The notes under the pieces: model-generated
The model's input: only the letters and a program-made list of their open reading frames with translations
The model's database searches: none
Told to the model about the DNA's origin: nothing
NCBI RefSeq assembly: GCF_016735585.2
Contig: NZ_JAERSE020000004.1
Coordinates: 1 to 64,000, forward strand
Length of the DNA: 64,000 nt
Source: Chryseobacterium tagetis
GTDB lineage: Bacteria; Bacteroidota; Bacteroidia; Flavobacteriales; Weeksellaceae
Direction: 5' to 3'
Position numbers and translations under genes: made by a program
Shown: positions 8,647 through 19,100 of the stretch, one piece after another
How positions within the stretch are numbered: position 1 is the first letter of the stretch
How the letters are laid out: the number at the start of each line of letters is the position of its first letter

Positions 8647-8669
8647 AAAGTGTAGAACTTCTACACTTT
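8647..8669 (-). terminator. Terminator after second YceI gene
   Basis: AAAGTGTAGAA (8647-8657) and TTCTACACTTT (8659-8669) form a near-perfect palindrome flanked by A and T tracts, between the two YceI genes. Confidence 0.65.
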
Positions 8670-8691
8670 TAACAATCTTTTTTTGTTTAAA

Positions 8692-9258
8692 TTATTTAGC
8701 AGTCACTTTTACGGTCATGTCGATATCATCTTTCACAAAAACATCTTGCATCGTAGACTTGTAAGCAACATCAAATTTTTGTCTGTCAAAAGAGAACTTA
8801 TTAGACTCAATTGTTACTGCTCCGTTAGCAATTGCAATCTTAGCAGGGAAAGAAACCGCATTTGTTTTACCTTTTACAGTAAGATTTCCTGTTACCAAGC
8901 TATTGTAAGTCTTGTCGTTGTTTTTCTTTACAGAAGTGATTACAAAAGTTCCTGTAGGGTATTTTTCTACTTCAAAGAAATCTCCGTTCTTCAAATGCCC
9001 GTTAAGTTTTTGCTGATATTCTCCAGAAAGGTCTGTTGAGCTAATAGAAGTCATATCCAGAACGAAAGTTCCTCCTACAACCTGATTTCCTTTCAACACT
9101 ACATTACCAGATTTTACTTTGATCGTTCCGTCGTGAGAACTAGCTTCAGATTTTGCAATTTTGTATCCCCACCAGTGTACATCAGATGCTACTACTTTTT
9201 TTGTTTGTCCGAATGCCAATCCACCAGCTAAAACTGCTAATAAAAATATTTTTTTCAT
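8692..9258 (-). CDS. YceI-family periplasmic lipid-binding protein
   Basis: A 188-residue paralogue of the preceding gene with a signal peptide (1-17, ending FGQ). It shares the SDVHWWGYKIAKSE, FVLDMTSIS and LTVKGKTNAVSFPAKI segments of the YceI barrel. It probably binds a hydrophobic ligand such as a polyisoprenoid in the periplasm. Because each gene has its own terminator, the two are probably transcribed separately or with differential read-through. Confidence 0.87.
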   Translation of the reverse strand: MKKIFLLAVLAGGLAFGQTKKVVASDVHWWGYKIAKSEASSHDGTIKVKSGNVVLKGNQVVGGTFVLDMTSISSTDLSGEYQQKLNGHLKNGDFFEVEKYPTGTFVITSVKKNNDKTYNSLVTGNLTVKGKTNAVSFPAKIAIANGAVTIESNKFSFDRQKFDVAYKSTMQDVFVKDDIDMTVKVTAK

Positions 9259-9370
9259 TGAATTAAGTTATTACTTGTTTGTTTTACTGATGCAAAAATA
9301 ACCAACTTCTCTGATAGATTTCATTGATGTACATCAATAAAATCAACTATTTTTATGAATCATATCATCA

Positions 9371-9398
9371 AAAAAAATCTCCGAATTTCTTCGGAGAT
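9371..9398 (-). terminator. Terminator after glucokinase gene
   Basis: ATCTCCGAA (9377-9385) pairs with TTCGGAGAT (9390-9398); six to seven T residues follow on the minus strand. Confidence 0.82.
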
Positions 9399-9403
9399 AT
9401 TGT

Positions 9404-10453
9404 TTATTCTTGATAATAAGCTGTATAGAGTGCTGCTCCGTGTAATGCTGTATTATTATTCTTAATCAGATAGATTGGAATGCTCTTCAGCATTTCTTCC
9501 ATCTTATCGCTGATTTTGTATTTCTCGTAGAAATTTTCTTTGTTGATATATTCTCTTATCGACTGAGGAATATCTCCTGAGATCAACAGTCCTCCTGTCG
9601 CTTTCAGTTTAAGCGCAAGATTGTTTGCTTCTCTGGCCAAAAATTCAAGGAATGTATCTAAAGCTATTTTACAGATAAGAACATCTTCTTCCATTGCAGC
9701 TTTGAATAACTCCTTAACAAAATCCCCTTTTGTAAGCTTTTCGCCCAACCATTCAGGTTCAGGATGTCTTTTTACATCTCTCAAAAATCTGTAGATATTA
9801 AACAGTCCTGTTTTTGAAAGTACATTTTCCCAGCTTACAATACCATAAATGTTATTTAAGAACTGATAAAATTCTACCTCTACGTTAGTACGTGGAGAGA
9901 ATTCGGAATGTCCTCCTTCTGAAGCAAAAGGTCTTAAATATTTCCCATCAAAGAAATACCCTGCTTCACCTAGCCCGTTTCCAGGTGCGATGATCGCTAC
10001 GTTTCCTTTTTCAAGATGACCGCCTGTATAAACAGGATCCAGATCATCATCTTCTAAAAGTGCCATTCCGTAAGCAGAAGCTTCAAGGTCATTCAGCATA
10101 TCGGCTCTTTCAAAACCAAACTTGGTGATAAATTCTTCCTGATCAAAACTCCAGCCTAATCGTATTGGATGGCTTTTCCCATTCATTACAGGCCCCGGAA
10201 TTGCAATTCCCAATCGTTTTACATTTTCAAGCTGATTATCCTGAATAAATTTTTCTAAAATCTCAGAAAAAGAAGAAAACGATTTCGTAGGATAATTAGT
10301 CTGAATTTTTATCTGTAGCCCTTCATTACCGGAAACAAAATAACCTAATGTCGTCACATCTTCACTAAGGCTTGCTCCAATAATCGAAACATTGTCATTA
10401 TTACCATTCTTTACTCCTGGTAGATAAAGCGGAAATTTTGGATTTAAGTTCAT
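9404..10453 (-). CDS. glk: Glucokinase
   Basis: ATP-dependent phosphorylation of glucose to glucose 6-phosphate, in the Glk (PF02685) family. The ATG at 10453 is preferred to an in-frame TTG 18 bases upstream. The N-terminal phosphate loop reads IIGASLSED instead of the usual D-GGT, so it is divergent, but the family segments IAIPGPV, IAPGNGLGEAG and FASEGGHSEF are clear; the last carries the glucose-contacting Glu-Gly-Gly-His. About 349 residues, close to the family norm. Flanked by its own terminator; no sugar transporter adjoins it. Confidence 0.83.
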   Translation of the reverse strand: MNLNPKFPLYLPGVKNGNNDNVSIIGASLSEDVTTLGYFVSGNEGLQIKIQTNYPTKSFSSFSEILEKFIQDNQLENVKRLGIAIPGPVMNGKSHPIRLGWSFDQEEFITKFGFERADMLNDLEASAYGMALLEDDDLDPVYTGGHLEKGNVAIIAPGNGLGEAGYFFDGKYLRPFASEGGHSEFSPRTNVEVEFYQFLNNIYGIVSWENVLSKTGLFNIYRFLRDVKRHPEPEWLGEKLTKGDFVKELFKAAMEEDVLICKIALDTFLEFLAREANNLALKLKATGGLLISGDIPQSIREYINKENFYEKYKISDKMEEMLKSIPIYLIKNNNTALHGAALYTAYYQE

Positions 10454-10510
10454 AATCTCAAATTTTATCAAATATAATAATACTTTTCGTAAATTCTATA
10501 GGGAAATAAA

Positions 10511-10538
10511 AAACCTTCTCACAAAACTGAAAAGGTTT
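10511..10538 (-). terminator. Terminator after outer-membrane protein gene
   Basis: AAACCTTCTCA (10511-10521) pairs with TGAAAAGGTTT (10528-10538) with one mismatch; minus-strand T tract follows. Confidence 0.75.
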
Positions 10539-10567
10539 GGTTAATAATTGTTTATAATGAAATATTA

Positions 10568-11131
10568 CTACTTTCCTAAAGGAATATTATAAGAGAATCC
10601 AACTCCAATGTTCCCCACATTATAGTCCTGTCCGGCTAAATCTCCTTTACTTCCTACAAATACTTTCTGATATTGTACAAAGAAATTCCAGCTTTGGTTG
10701 TGGTATCCGATTTCCGGTTTTATGTAAAAACCACCATCAGGTCTGTCCACTGTAGAATTAGAAGCTACTTTATCGTCCCCAACCAAGAATCCGTATCCTA
10801 AGTCGGTTCCGAAGTAAAATCCGGTTTGTTTCGGATAAATTCTGATCAATGCTCCTACAGGAATTACCCCTACATCATTATTGTTATATCCGTTGTTATT
10901 TTTTCCAAAATAATGTGTATATCCTGTTGCAATACCCAAACCAAATCCAGGTGTAATCAGATTTTGATAAGAAACATCCACACCTGCAGACGCAGAAACA
11001 TTATCAGAAGGAACTGCCAAACCAGCATTTGCTCCTACTTTAATCATATTATTCATTTTTGAGTCCTGCGCACTTAATACCCCAGCTGTTAAAATTCCAG
11101 CAAATAAAATTGCTTGTTTAAACATTTTCAT
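10568..11131 (-). CDS. Small outer-membrane beta-barrel protein
   Basis: From the ATG at 11131 the product has 187 residues with a signal peptide MKMFKQAILFAGILTAGVLS ending in SAQ. A longer in-frame start exists but would bury the signal peptide. The mature part alternates glycine-rich amphipathic strands (GFGLGIATGYTHYFG, FYFGTDLGYGFLVG) and ends with the aromatic-rich strand GNIGVGFSYNIPLGK, as in OmpW/OmpA-like eight-stranded barrels. Function unknown; possibly a surface porin or structural protein. Confidence 0.78.
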   Translation of the reverse strand: MKMFKQAILFAGILTAGVLSAQDSKMNNMIKVGANAGLAVPSDNVSASAGVDVSYQNLITPGFGLGIATGYTHYFGKNNNGYNNNDVGVIPVGALIRIYPKQTGFYFGTDLGYGFLVGDDKVASNSTVDRPDGGFYIKPEIGYHNQSWNFFVQYQKVFVGSKGDLAGQDYNVGNIGVGFSYNIPLGK

Positions 11132-11369
11132 AACTCTTGATTTTTTAAATTTTACTAACCAGAAAGATGTAAAAATCGTGCCAAGCAAGGAAAAACCGAT
11201 TCCTTTAACATTAATTAAAATCACAAAATAATGATTTTCAAATAATTATATTTTACTAAATTTAAATGATCGTTTAATCCGTTTTTCGCAGTAAGCAATA
11301 TTAAGGATTATTAACCCGTTATTATTTTAACCTTTTTTCACCAAATCTATCCAAAAATAAAATATCAGT

Positions 11370-12752
11370 ATGACTCTCCCATCACTCACCAATAACAAAC
11401 ATCTTCTCTGGCGCGCAGGTTTCGGCGCAGGAATCAACCAGTTTGAAGATCTTCATAAAAAAGATATTAAAGGCTTAATTAATGATCTCTTTAAAGAAGA
11501 AACCTTTCTTTTCATTAATTATGACACGCCTGATATTGCAGAAAATGTCGATTACATGAATGACAAAGCGCCTGCTGAAAAGAAAAAGGAAATGCAGAGG
11601 ATCAACCGCGAACAAAACGAGGAACTGAATCTGAATTTTCTTGATAAAATGGTGAACAGCAAAGAGCAGATGAGAGAAAAGATGGCATTTTTCTGGCACG
11701 GCCATTTTGCTTCGAGAGTGGTAAATCCCAAATTCAACAGACAAATATTAAATGTCATCCGAAAAAATGCGCTGGGAAACTTCAAAGATCTTTTGTTTGA
11801 AGTAAGTCAGGCTCCGGCTATGCTGAATTTCTTAAATAATCAGCAAAATAAAAAAGATCATCCTAATGAAAATTTTGCCCGTGAAGTGATGGAACTTTTC
11901 ACGATGGGACGGGGAAATTATACGGAAAAAGATATTCGTGAAGGCGCAAGAGCTTTTACAGGATGGGGATTTGATAAGGAAGGGAATTTTGTAGAGAGAA
12001 AGAAACAACATGATGAAGGAACAAAAACATTTTTGGGCAAAACCGGAAATTTTACGGGAACAGACGCTTTAAATATCATCCTTGAACAGAAAGCAACTTC
12101 AAAATTTATTACGACTAAGATTTACAAATTTTTTGTGAATGAGAATGTGGATGAAACTATCGTCAATAAGCTAAGTGAAAGTTTTTACCAGTCCGATTAT
12201 GATATTAAAAAACTGATGAAGGATATCTTCTCCAGTTCATGGTTTTATGATCAAAAAAATATCGGTAACCGAATAAAATCTCCGATTGAACTGATGGCCG
12301 GAATGATGCGAACACTTCCGATGAATATTCAAAATCCGGAAAATCTCATTGTGTATCAGAAATTGCTGGGACAAATGTTGCTGTATCCGCCTAATGTTGC
12401 GGGTTGGCCTAACGGAAAATCCTGGATTGACAGTTCTACTTTGATGTTGAGGCTGCAAGTTCCTCAGATCTGGTCAGGTTTACGTCCGCTTGATTATCGT
12501 CCCAAAGAAGATGATGATCTGGATATGGGATTAAAAAACAATACGAATACTTTGGCAAAAAGTTTTAAAAATCCGAATATCACGATCGACTGGGCTCGTG
12601 TGGAAAAGATTTTCAACGGAAAAAATGTTGAGGATTATTTAATTCAAAACAGTAAATCACTGGACATGAGTTCTGTGAAAAGCTTCTCGGACAATAGTGT
12701 GAAAATGAATGTTATTAATCTAATGTCAACACCAGAATATCAGTTAATGTAG
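11370..12752 (+). CDS. DUF1800 family protein
   Basis: A 460-residue protein of the DUF1800 family (PF08811): NKHLLWRAGFGA at the start, REVMELFTMG and YTEKDIREGARAFTGW in the centre, and LYPPNVAGWPNGKSWID near the C-terminus are all family signatures. No clear signal peptide. It is followed after 89 bases by a DUF1501 gene, the near-universal partner; the pair is widespread in Bacteroidota and Planctomycetes. The role is not established; a link to exported polymer or cofactor handling has been suggested only from context. Confidence 0.9.
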   Translation: MTLPSLTNNKHLLWRAGFGAGINQFEDLHKKDIKGLINDLFKEETFLFINYDTPDIAENVDYMNDKAPAEKKKEMQRINREQNEELNLNFLDKMVNSKEQMREKMAFFWHGHFASRVVNPKFNRQILNVIRKNALGNFKDLLFEVSQAPAMLNFLNNQQNKKDHPNENFAREVMELFTMGRGNYTEKDIREGARAFTGWGFDKEGNFVERKKQHDEGTKTFLGKTGNFTGTDALNIILEQKATSKFITTKIYKFFVNENVDETIVNKLSESFYQSDYDIKKLMKDIFSSSWFYDQKNIGNRIKSPIELMAGMMRTLPMNIQNPENLIVYQKLLGQMLLYPPNVAGWPNGKSWIDSSTLMLRLQVPQIWSGLRPLDYRPKEDDDLDMGLKNNTNTLAKSFKNPNITIDWARVEKIFNGKNVEDYLIQNSKSLDMSSVKSFSDNSVKMNVINLMSTPEYQLM

Positions 12753-12841
12753 TTTTTAGGTCGCAGGTCACAGATTTTAGCTTAGCTAAAGTCGACTGAA
12801 TCCCCTGCAACCTATCATCTTTAACCTAAAACCTAATTTTT

Positions 12842-14026
12842 ATGTTAATCAAAAGAAGAGAATTCCTAAAAATAAGTTCATTGGCTACCGCATCTTTACT
12901 GATGCCGAATTTCCTGAAAGCAATGACATTCGATGACGCTTTGGAACCGAACGACAAGATACTGATCGTGCTTCAGTTCACAGGTGGAAACGACGGTTTA
13001 AATACAATCATTCCTACCCGAAACGATATTTATTTTAAAGAAAGAAATAAGATTGCCATTCAAGATTCTTTATCATTAACCGATGAAGCGGGAATTAATC
13101 CTGCACTCTCCTATTTTAAAGAGTTATATGATAGTGGCGAACTTTCTGTAATGAACAATGTAGGTTATCCCAATCCCGACAAATCCCATTTCCGAAGTAT
13201 GGATATTTGGCATTCCGCAAGCAGAAGCGATCAATATCTTGAAACCGGCTGGCTGGGAAGATTTATGGATGAAGAATGTTATAATTGTGATCATCCGACT
13301 CAGGCACTGGAAGTTGATGATATGTTGAGTCTGGCTTTAAAGGGTGAACACAACAAGGCTTTTGCTTTTAAAGATCCGAAAAGACTGTACCAAACCAGCC
13401 AGGAGAAATATTTTAAATCATTGTATGATCATCATCACGAGGACGAAACGGTTTCTTATTTATATCAGACTTTAGGTTCAACCATCAACAATGCCGATTA
13501 TATTTTTGAAAAGAGTAAGGCTAAAAAAACGGAACAAACGTACCCAAATTCTCAGCTGGGAAAGGACTTTAAAACCGTTTCTTCACTGATAAAGTCCGAT
13601 ATCAATACCAGAGTTTATTATTTATCAATCGGAAGTTTTGATACGCATGTGAATCAGAATGAAAGACAGCAAAAATTGTTCTCAGACATTAATGAAGCTG
13701 TAAAATCTTTCGTTGCTGATATGAAAAGCAACGGACTTTTTGACAATATTCTATTGATGACGTTCTCAGAATTCGGTCGTCGTGTTGCTCAAAATGCAAG
13801 CAATGGAACGGATCACGGAACGGCCAACCAGATGTTTTTCATTAGTGGAGGATTGAAGAAGAAAGGACTTTTGAATACGCTTCCTGATTTAACTCATTTG
13901 AATGAGGGAGATTTAATTTATTCTGAAGATTTCAGAAAAGTGTATGCTACGGTTCTTAAAAACTGGCTGAAAGCGGATTCTTCTAAAGTGTTGGGCTGGA
14001 AGAATGGGGTTTATGATTTTGTTTAG
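12842..14026 (+). CDS. DUF1501 family (sulfatase-like fold) protein
   Basis: A 394-residue protein starting MLIKRREFLKISSLATASLL, a twin-arginine-type signal (RREFLK) that suggests export of a folded, probably metal-containing protein. Family features are LQFTGGNDGLNTIIP near residue 45, the SHFRSMDIWHSA segment and EFGRRVAQNASNGTDHGTA near 320, containing the histidine and aspartate of the alkaline-phosphatase-like core. Partner of the DUF1800 gene just upstream. Substrate unknown. Confidence 0.9.
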   Translation: MLIKRREFLKISSLATASLLMPNFLKAMTFDDALEPNDKILIVLQFTGGNDGLNTIIPTRNDIYFKERNKIAIQDSLSLTDEAGINPALSYFKELYDSGELSVMNNVGYPNPDKSHFRSMDIWHSASRSDQYLETGWLGRFMDEECYNCDHPTQALEVDDMLSLALKGEHNKAFAFKDPKRLYQTSQEKYFKSLYDHHHEDETVSYLYQTLGSTINNADYIFEKSKAKKTEQTYPNSQLGKDFKTVSSLIKSDINTRVYYLSIGSFDTHVNQNERQQKLFSDINEAVKSFVADMKSNGLFDNILLMTFSEFGRRVAQNASNGTDHGTANQMFFISGGLKKKGLLNTLPDLTHLNEGDLIYSEDFRKVYATVLKNWLKADSSKVLGWKNGVYDFV

Positions 14027-14103
14027 TTTTTTGAATTTTTTAAACGCAAAGGTTTCGACTTCGTCGCTGATGAAGTTGGATGTATAAGATCCTGAATTTT
14101 TTT

Positions 14104-14129
14104 GAGATTCTTCCTTCGTCAGAATGACA
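14104..14129. repeat. Partial copy of dispersed palindromic repeat (family A)
   Basis: GAGATTCTTCCTTCGTCAGAATGACA matches, as half of an inverted pair, the elements at 31787-31858 and 63570-63622. Members of this kind are common between flavobacterial genes. It follows the DUF1501 gene. Confidence 0.6.
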
Positions 14130-14147
14130 GTACGTTCATATAAAAGC

Positions 14148-14182
14148 AAAAAGAGACTGTTACAACATCAACAGTCTCTTTT
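14148..14182. terminator. Bidirectional terminator
   Basis: AAAAGAGACTGTT (14149-14161) pairs with AACAGTCTCTTTT (14170-14182), 13 base pairs, between converging genes. Confidence 0.85.
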
Positions 14183-14212
14183 CTATAATATTAAATCTAA
14201 CTACTTCTAATT

Positions 14213-14344
14213 TTAGGCAGGAAGTTTCTTAGGCTCTGCTTCCTGTGGTTTTTTATCCAGTTTTTCGGAAATTTTCTTTACTATAAATTCAATTACCAAA
14301 GGTGCTACAACCGCGAGAACAGCTTTAAATATTCTTGATTTCAT
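14213..14344 (-). CDS. Small single-pass membrane protein
   Basis: A 43-residue peptide starting MKSRIFKAVLAVVAPLVIEF from the ATG at 14344, with one hydrophobic helix (about 5-25), then a basic linker and an acidic/proline end (KKPQEAEPKKLPA). An in-frame upstream start at 14407 would overlap the WYL gene by four bases and add 21 residues. The spacing suggests it may be co-transcribed with the WYL regulator. Function unknown; it could be a small regulatory or stress membrane peptide. Confidence 0.5.
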   Translation of the reverse strand: MKSRIFKAVLAVVAPLVIEFIVKKISEKLDKKPQEAEPKKLPA

Positions 14345-14403
14345 ACTATTTATTTTTATGTTTTTTATGAGATACAATTTTTGAGCCATAAATTTAAAAA
14401 TTC

Positions 14404-15423
14404 TCAATCTTCATCATCTACAACAAAATTTTCATAGTTTTTATGGGCCGCCAAGAATTTCTCCTGCAAACGAATTCTTAGTTTTCTCGGTTTATGAACC
14501 ACCAAAGATTCTCCGAATCCTAATAAAAGTCTTTCCAATTCATAATTTAACTGAACGCAGATTTTAAAAATCGTTCCTTCATGAGTTTCGTTCAGAATCT
14601 GCTGGCTTGCATGAAAGGGTTTTGTTTTAACATAAGGTGCATTGGCAGCATCTACAAAAAACACAACATTTCTCGGAACCATTGTAGGAGAAACGGTTAC
14701 GCCGACAATATCTTTAAAATACTCATCTCCATCCAGGTGCTTATCGATATATTCAATTTTTTCTTCAATCTGGATATTTTCCATTCTGTCTAAAGCCAGA
14801 TTATAGGCATAGTCTTTATTAAAACAAATAAGAAACCAACGGTTATTAAACTCCTTCAGCAATTGCGGATGTACAATATAAGAATCGGATTCTCTGGCTT
14901 TAAAGCTTTTATAAGTAATATTTAAAACTCGTTTATTTAAAATCGCGTCATATAAAACATCAATATGCTCCAATCCTTTCAGCTGTTCATTTTTATCTAA
15001 ATGGATAATAGATTTCTGGGTGGTAGAATGAATAGAATCTTCCAGTTTCTGAATCACCCCATTCATTTCCTTGAACATCGAAAAATCTTTGAACTGTTTC
15101 AGGATCTGAACCGCATTGTTCATTGCTTTCAGGTCACTTTCATTCACTGAAATATTATGAATACTGTATTCAGGATCGCTGTAACGGTAATATTTTCTTT
15201 CATACACTTCAATCGGCGCTTCATACCCGAACTTTTCACTTCGCATATTCTGCAAATCCAGCTGCACTGTACGTTTGCTTACGAAAGATTCTTTTCCTTC
15301 AAACTCAAATAATGCTTCAGAACATTCGTCGATCAAATCTTCAAGCGTATATTTTTTATACTTGTTTTTTAAGCATTTATCTAAAGTTTTATATCGTATT
15401 AATGCGTTTTTATTGGATGACAT
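14404..15423 (-). CDS. WYL-domain transcriptional regulator
   Basis: A 339-residue regulator: an N-terminal helix-turn-helix-like part (1-95, with SKRTVQLDLQNMR), then a WYL domain (about 155-235; KRVLNITYKSF, YIVHPQLLKEFNNRWFLICFN) and a C-terminal extension. WYL domains sense nucleic-acid or nucleotide ligands and often control DNA-damage, CRISPR and RNA-repair genes. It lies 4.8 kb from rtcB in the same neighbourhood and is the only dedicated regulator there, so it is the best candidate to act on the shared box found before rtcB and the nucleotidyltransferase gene. That link is inferred. Confidence 0.85.
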   Translation of the reverse strand: MSSNKNALIRYKTLDKCLKNKYKKYTLEDLIDECSEALFEFEGKESFVSKRTVQLDLQNMRSEKFGYEAPIEVYERKYYRYSDPEYSIHNISVNESDLKAMNNAVQILKQFKDFSMFKEMNGVIQKLEDSIHSTTQKSIIHLDKNEQLKGLEHIDVLYDAILNKRVLNITYKSFKARESDSYIVHPQLLKEFNNRWFLICFNKDYAYNLALDRMENIQIEEKIEYIDKHLDGDEYFKDIVGVTVSPTMVPRNVVFFVDAANAPYVKTKPFHASQQILNETHEGTIFKICVQLNYELERLLLGFGESLVVHKPRKLRIRLQEKFLAAHKNYENFVVDDED

Positions 15424-15487
15424 TTTGCTGAATTTTAAATTAACGGACAGTTAAAAAATAGGTAAGATGAAGTTTTTCTGATAACAT

Positions 15488-15820
15488 TTACTCCAAATCT
15501 TCTCCTGTAATGGTTTTATGAAAATGATCTGTTGAATACATGCTGCCTTCATATATAAATCTTTTAGAAAATGGATGTACTTCTACCCTATAATATTGTG
15601 AGCCATCAGGATAAATTCTAAACTTTATTTTCAAAACTTCTTCATCTACTTCCTCAATGTGATCGAGATTGAAATATGAAATTAAGGGAATAATTTCTTC
15701 ACCCGTTATTGCATTTTCTAACCCAAAACCGTTAATCCATAATGACATTCTGAATTCATTCTGCTCTGTAATAAGTTTGAAGTTTCCTTTACAAAATATT
15801 TTTTCCTGTCTGTATTGCAT
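15488..15820 (-). CDS. Hypothetical protein, 110 residues
   Basis: Unrecognised acidic protein. It starts MQYRQEKIFCKGNFKLITEQ and has alternating beta-rich segments (NEFRMSLWINGF, KIKFRIYPDGSQYYRVEVHPF) without signal peptide or membrane helix. It sits between the WYL regulator gene and the HopJ-like gene, all on the minus strand, with 42 and 64 base gaps, so a joint transcript is possible. No function is proposed. Confidence 0.55.
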   Translation of the reverse strand: MQYRQEKIFCKGNFKLITEQNEFRMSLWINGFGLENAITGEEIIPLISYFNLDHIEEVDEEVLKIKFRIYPDGSQYYRVEVHPFSKRFIYEGSMYSTDHFHKTITGEDLE

Positions 15821-15862
15821 TGTATCAATTGAAGTTTCCTCTAAAAGAGTTTTATAAAATTT

Positions 15863-16192
15863 CTATTTCTTTTGCAAAGCTTCTCCTTCAAAAGCAATTC
15901 CGTCCCAGCCAAACTCCATAAAGTTTCTGATGTTCTGATGATCTGTTCCTTCAGGATTTTTCAACACATCTTCTCTGTAAAATTCTCCAAAAAGATTCAA
16001 AGTATCTTCTTTAGACAAATTATTCAGTTTTGCATAGCTGAACACTTTACATGAACCATTGTTTTGGTTTTCTTCATTCACGGTATTTCCATTCGTAAAT
16101 CTAGTGGGTGTAAAATCGTAATGGTCATCAATATGAGCGATTACTTCTTTAAACTGAATGGTTTCAGGCGCATTTTTCAATTGTTCTGTCAT
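15863..16192 (-). CDS. HopJ type III effector family protein
   Basis: A 109-residue protein with the HopJ family hallmarks: FKEVIAHIDDHYDFTPTRFTNG near the start, NNGSCKVFSYAKLNNLS in the middle and IRNFMEFGWDGIAFEG at the end. The family was named from a Pseudomonas effector but is widespread in free-living bacteria without type III secretion, so a housekeeping or stress role is more likely here. Its start overlaps the end of the helicase gene by four bases (16189-16192), indicating translational coupling. Confidence 0.85.
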   Translation of the reverse strand: MTEQLKNAPETIQFKEVIAHIDDHYDFTPTRFTNGNTVNEENQNNGSCKVFSYAKLNNLSKEDTLNLFGEFYREDVLKNPEGTDHQNIRNFMEFGWDGIAFEGEALQKK

Positions 16193-19100
16193 GATATTTT
16201 TCTATGTATTTTTTGTATTTCGGCATCCAGGTTTTGCCAACAGTTCTGGCTCCATATTCTTACGTATTCAGAACCTGTATTTTTTACGATCTTTTCTTTA
16301 TGTACATCTTCCAGATAGCCAAGATTTCCAGAATATTTTTCTTTACTCATTGTTTCGACTATAATAGATTTTCCGTCTTCTTTTTCAATGAGAATGTCAA
16401 ATTCATAGCCACCGAAATGATGATTTTTCAACAGTTTAAAATGAGGAAAATCGTTCTGTAATCGATTATAAATTACGTCTATAAAAGCACTGGAGCTATT
16501 ATTTTTTTCAGAATGACTACTATGTCCAAACTGATCCAGTATATTCAGAATTTCAATCCTTTGATTTTCATTTTTATCGCTCACTGCTTTACAATACGCC
16601 AGATACGCATACAAAACAGCTTTTCTGTTATTTGAACCTTCCTGTTCCAAAGCACTTTTATAATTTGAGAAAATTTCTTCAGGAATCGAGTTACAAACGT
16701 AAATCTTTTCTTTCGCTCTTGTGACAATTACGTTCAGCAATTTATATCCTTTTGTATGGTTGATCGGACCAAAACTTTGGATAAACTTTCCACCCGCTTT
16801 TCTTCCATAGGTTGTCGACAGTATAATAATATCTCGTTCATCTCCCTGAATGTTTTCAAGGTTTTTAATAAATAATCCGGCTGCTTCCAGTCCATGTATT
16901 TTTTCTTTAAACATTTCATTTCCGGGAAGACTGGTTTCCTGAACGATTTTTCTTTTAATATAATTTCGCTGCGAAATATTGAAAGTAGCAATCCCCACCG
17001 ACGGATAATTCCCATCTTTCAGAGGCTGAATAGTCTGTAAGATTTCCAGTACTTTATCTGCTTCTTGTTTGTTTGTATGATCATCAAAAACTCCATCCAC
17101 CTGAAAGAACTCGATGGGTAGATTTTCAGATTTTGTAGGAAGCGGTTTCAAACGCGAGTTGTAGAACGCGTGATTGGAAAAGTCGATCAAATAAGGATGT
17201 TTTGAACGGTAATGGAAATCCAGATGATTTTTTTCAAACTGACTTTCTGTGGCATAATCCAATAAAGACTCAATATTCAACAATGAATTTTTATAGGTGA
17301 TCACCTCGTTTTCAGATTCAATATCGTCTTCATCTTCTATCGTTCCCTCAAAAACTTTGCTGAAATAATTTGAAGGCGGCATCTGATGTTCATCACCTGC
17401 AATAATGATATTTTTCCCTTTCAGCATTGCCGGAAGATTATCTTCCAGTTTCAGCTGACTGGCTTCATCAAAAACTACATGATCAAAATAAAAGTTCTTC
17501 CCCTGAAAAAGATTGCTGCAAGCATCCGGAGTTGTAAGAATAATTGGGAAAAAGCTGGTGAAAAGATCGATATCTTTCTGAACAATCTGCCTCAATGTTA
17601 ATCTTTTATGATTTACACTGCTTCGTTTATTATAAAGATTGGCAACCGTAATATCTTTATTGGTTTGTTCAAAATTCTTTACCGCATTCTGTTGAGAATC
17701 ATTCCAGAAATACTGAATAAAATTCTGCTGCGAAGATCTGTACTGGGTAATGCCTTTCGTAATTTCTTCGTAATTCTTTTCGTTAAAATTAAGCTTTGAA
17801 TCAGAATATTTATGTAACAGCAACGGAAAATAAGCAGCATAGAAAGAAGCCTTCCAATTACTAACTGAATGAAGCTTTTCCAATATTTTTTTCTGAAAAA
17901 TACTTAAAGGCTGGTAAAAATAAAACCAGTTAAATTCTGCCAGTAAAGGATTCTCAGGATCATTTCGGTATGTTCTGTACTGATCTAAAATAGAAATCAG
18001 ATACTGATCGAAGTTTTGATAGGTATTTCCAAAGTTTACATCTTTCACCCACTGATCATTAGAAATATTTTTCTTCAATTGCTGAATTCGCTGGGCAATG
18101 ATCTCTGTTTCTTTTCCTGAAATTACAGGATCAAAAATATTCAGAAAATCAATGCTATTAAACTGCTGTTCCAGCTTGGAAGAAAATCCGGACTGAAGAT
18201 CCTGTATTTTCTGACGGTAATTGAGAATTTCGTTTCTATTGTTCCATAGGTGATCTGAGAGATCGATCAAAGGGAAAAACTCGTTCAGACTGATCTGTTT
18301 AATCGAGGAACTTATTTCCAGCAATCTTTTTTGATGGGTGATCTTCTTTTTCTTTGCGGAAGAAAATAAGGCCATGAACTTATAGAAAAATCCGTTTGTA
18401 ATTTCCGGGTGAAATTCTTCAGAGTTCTGATTCAGGACAGAAGTGATCACTTCCGTTTCATTGATTAAAGAAGATAATTTTTGAAAGTTCTGGCTAAAGT
18501 CCTGCTTTTTCTTCTCTTCATATACAGGTTTAAAATCAATAATCAGTGACTGAATTTCGTCCCACATCTTTTCGTAGTTCTGAAAAGAGCCATCCAAATT
18601 CTGCAGACTGTTATGAAAATTCTCACGGATCAGCTTTTCAGGATTAATAAATGAAGATTTTTCAAAAGGCTGATATTCCTGATAGACTTCTTTTCCCTTT
18701 TCCAGCATATATTCAATCTCTTTCCCCTCCTCTTCTGTAAAAGAAAACTGAATATCCTGAACATTTATAGCTTCTTTGGTATCCTGAAATGTTAAAAGAT
18801 CACCTACAATTTCCGTCCAGTTTTTACCTGAAATCAAATCTGAATTCAGAAGTTCATGAACGGTGTTAATGGTGGTTTTATGCTGTGAAATTTCCGTCAG
18901 CTGATCAGTCAGCGACTGAACAGAATAAGGCTGTCCCGTTTTTTTGAAATCGGCGGGATCAATTGTATTACGGACTGCATCTACCACAAACTTCCGGTCT
19001 GAAACACTGTCTTTGATCATAATACAGTACCGATCCAGCCCAAGTTTATGAAGCGCATTATATAAAACTTCAAGTGCAGTCTGTTTTTCGCAAACAACAA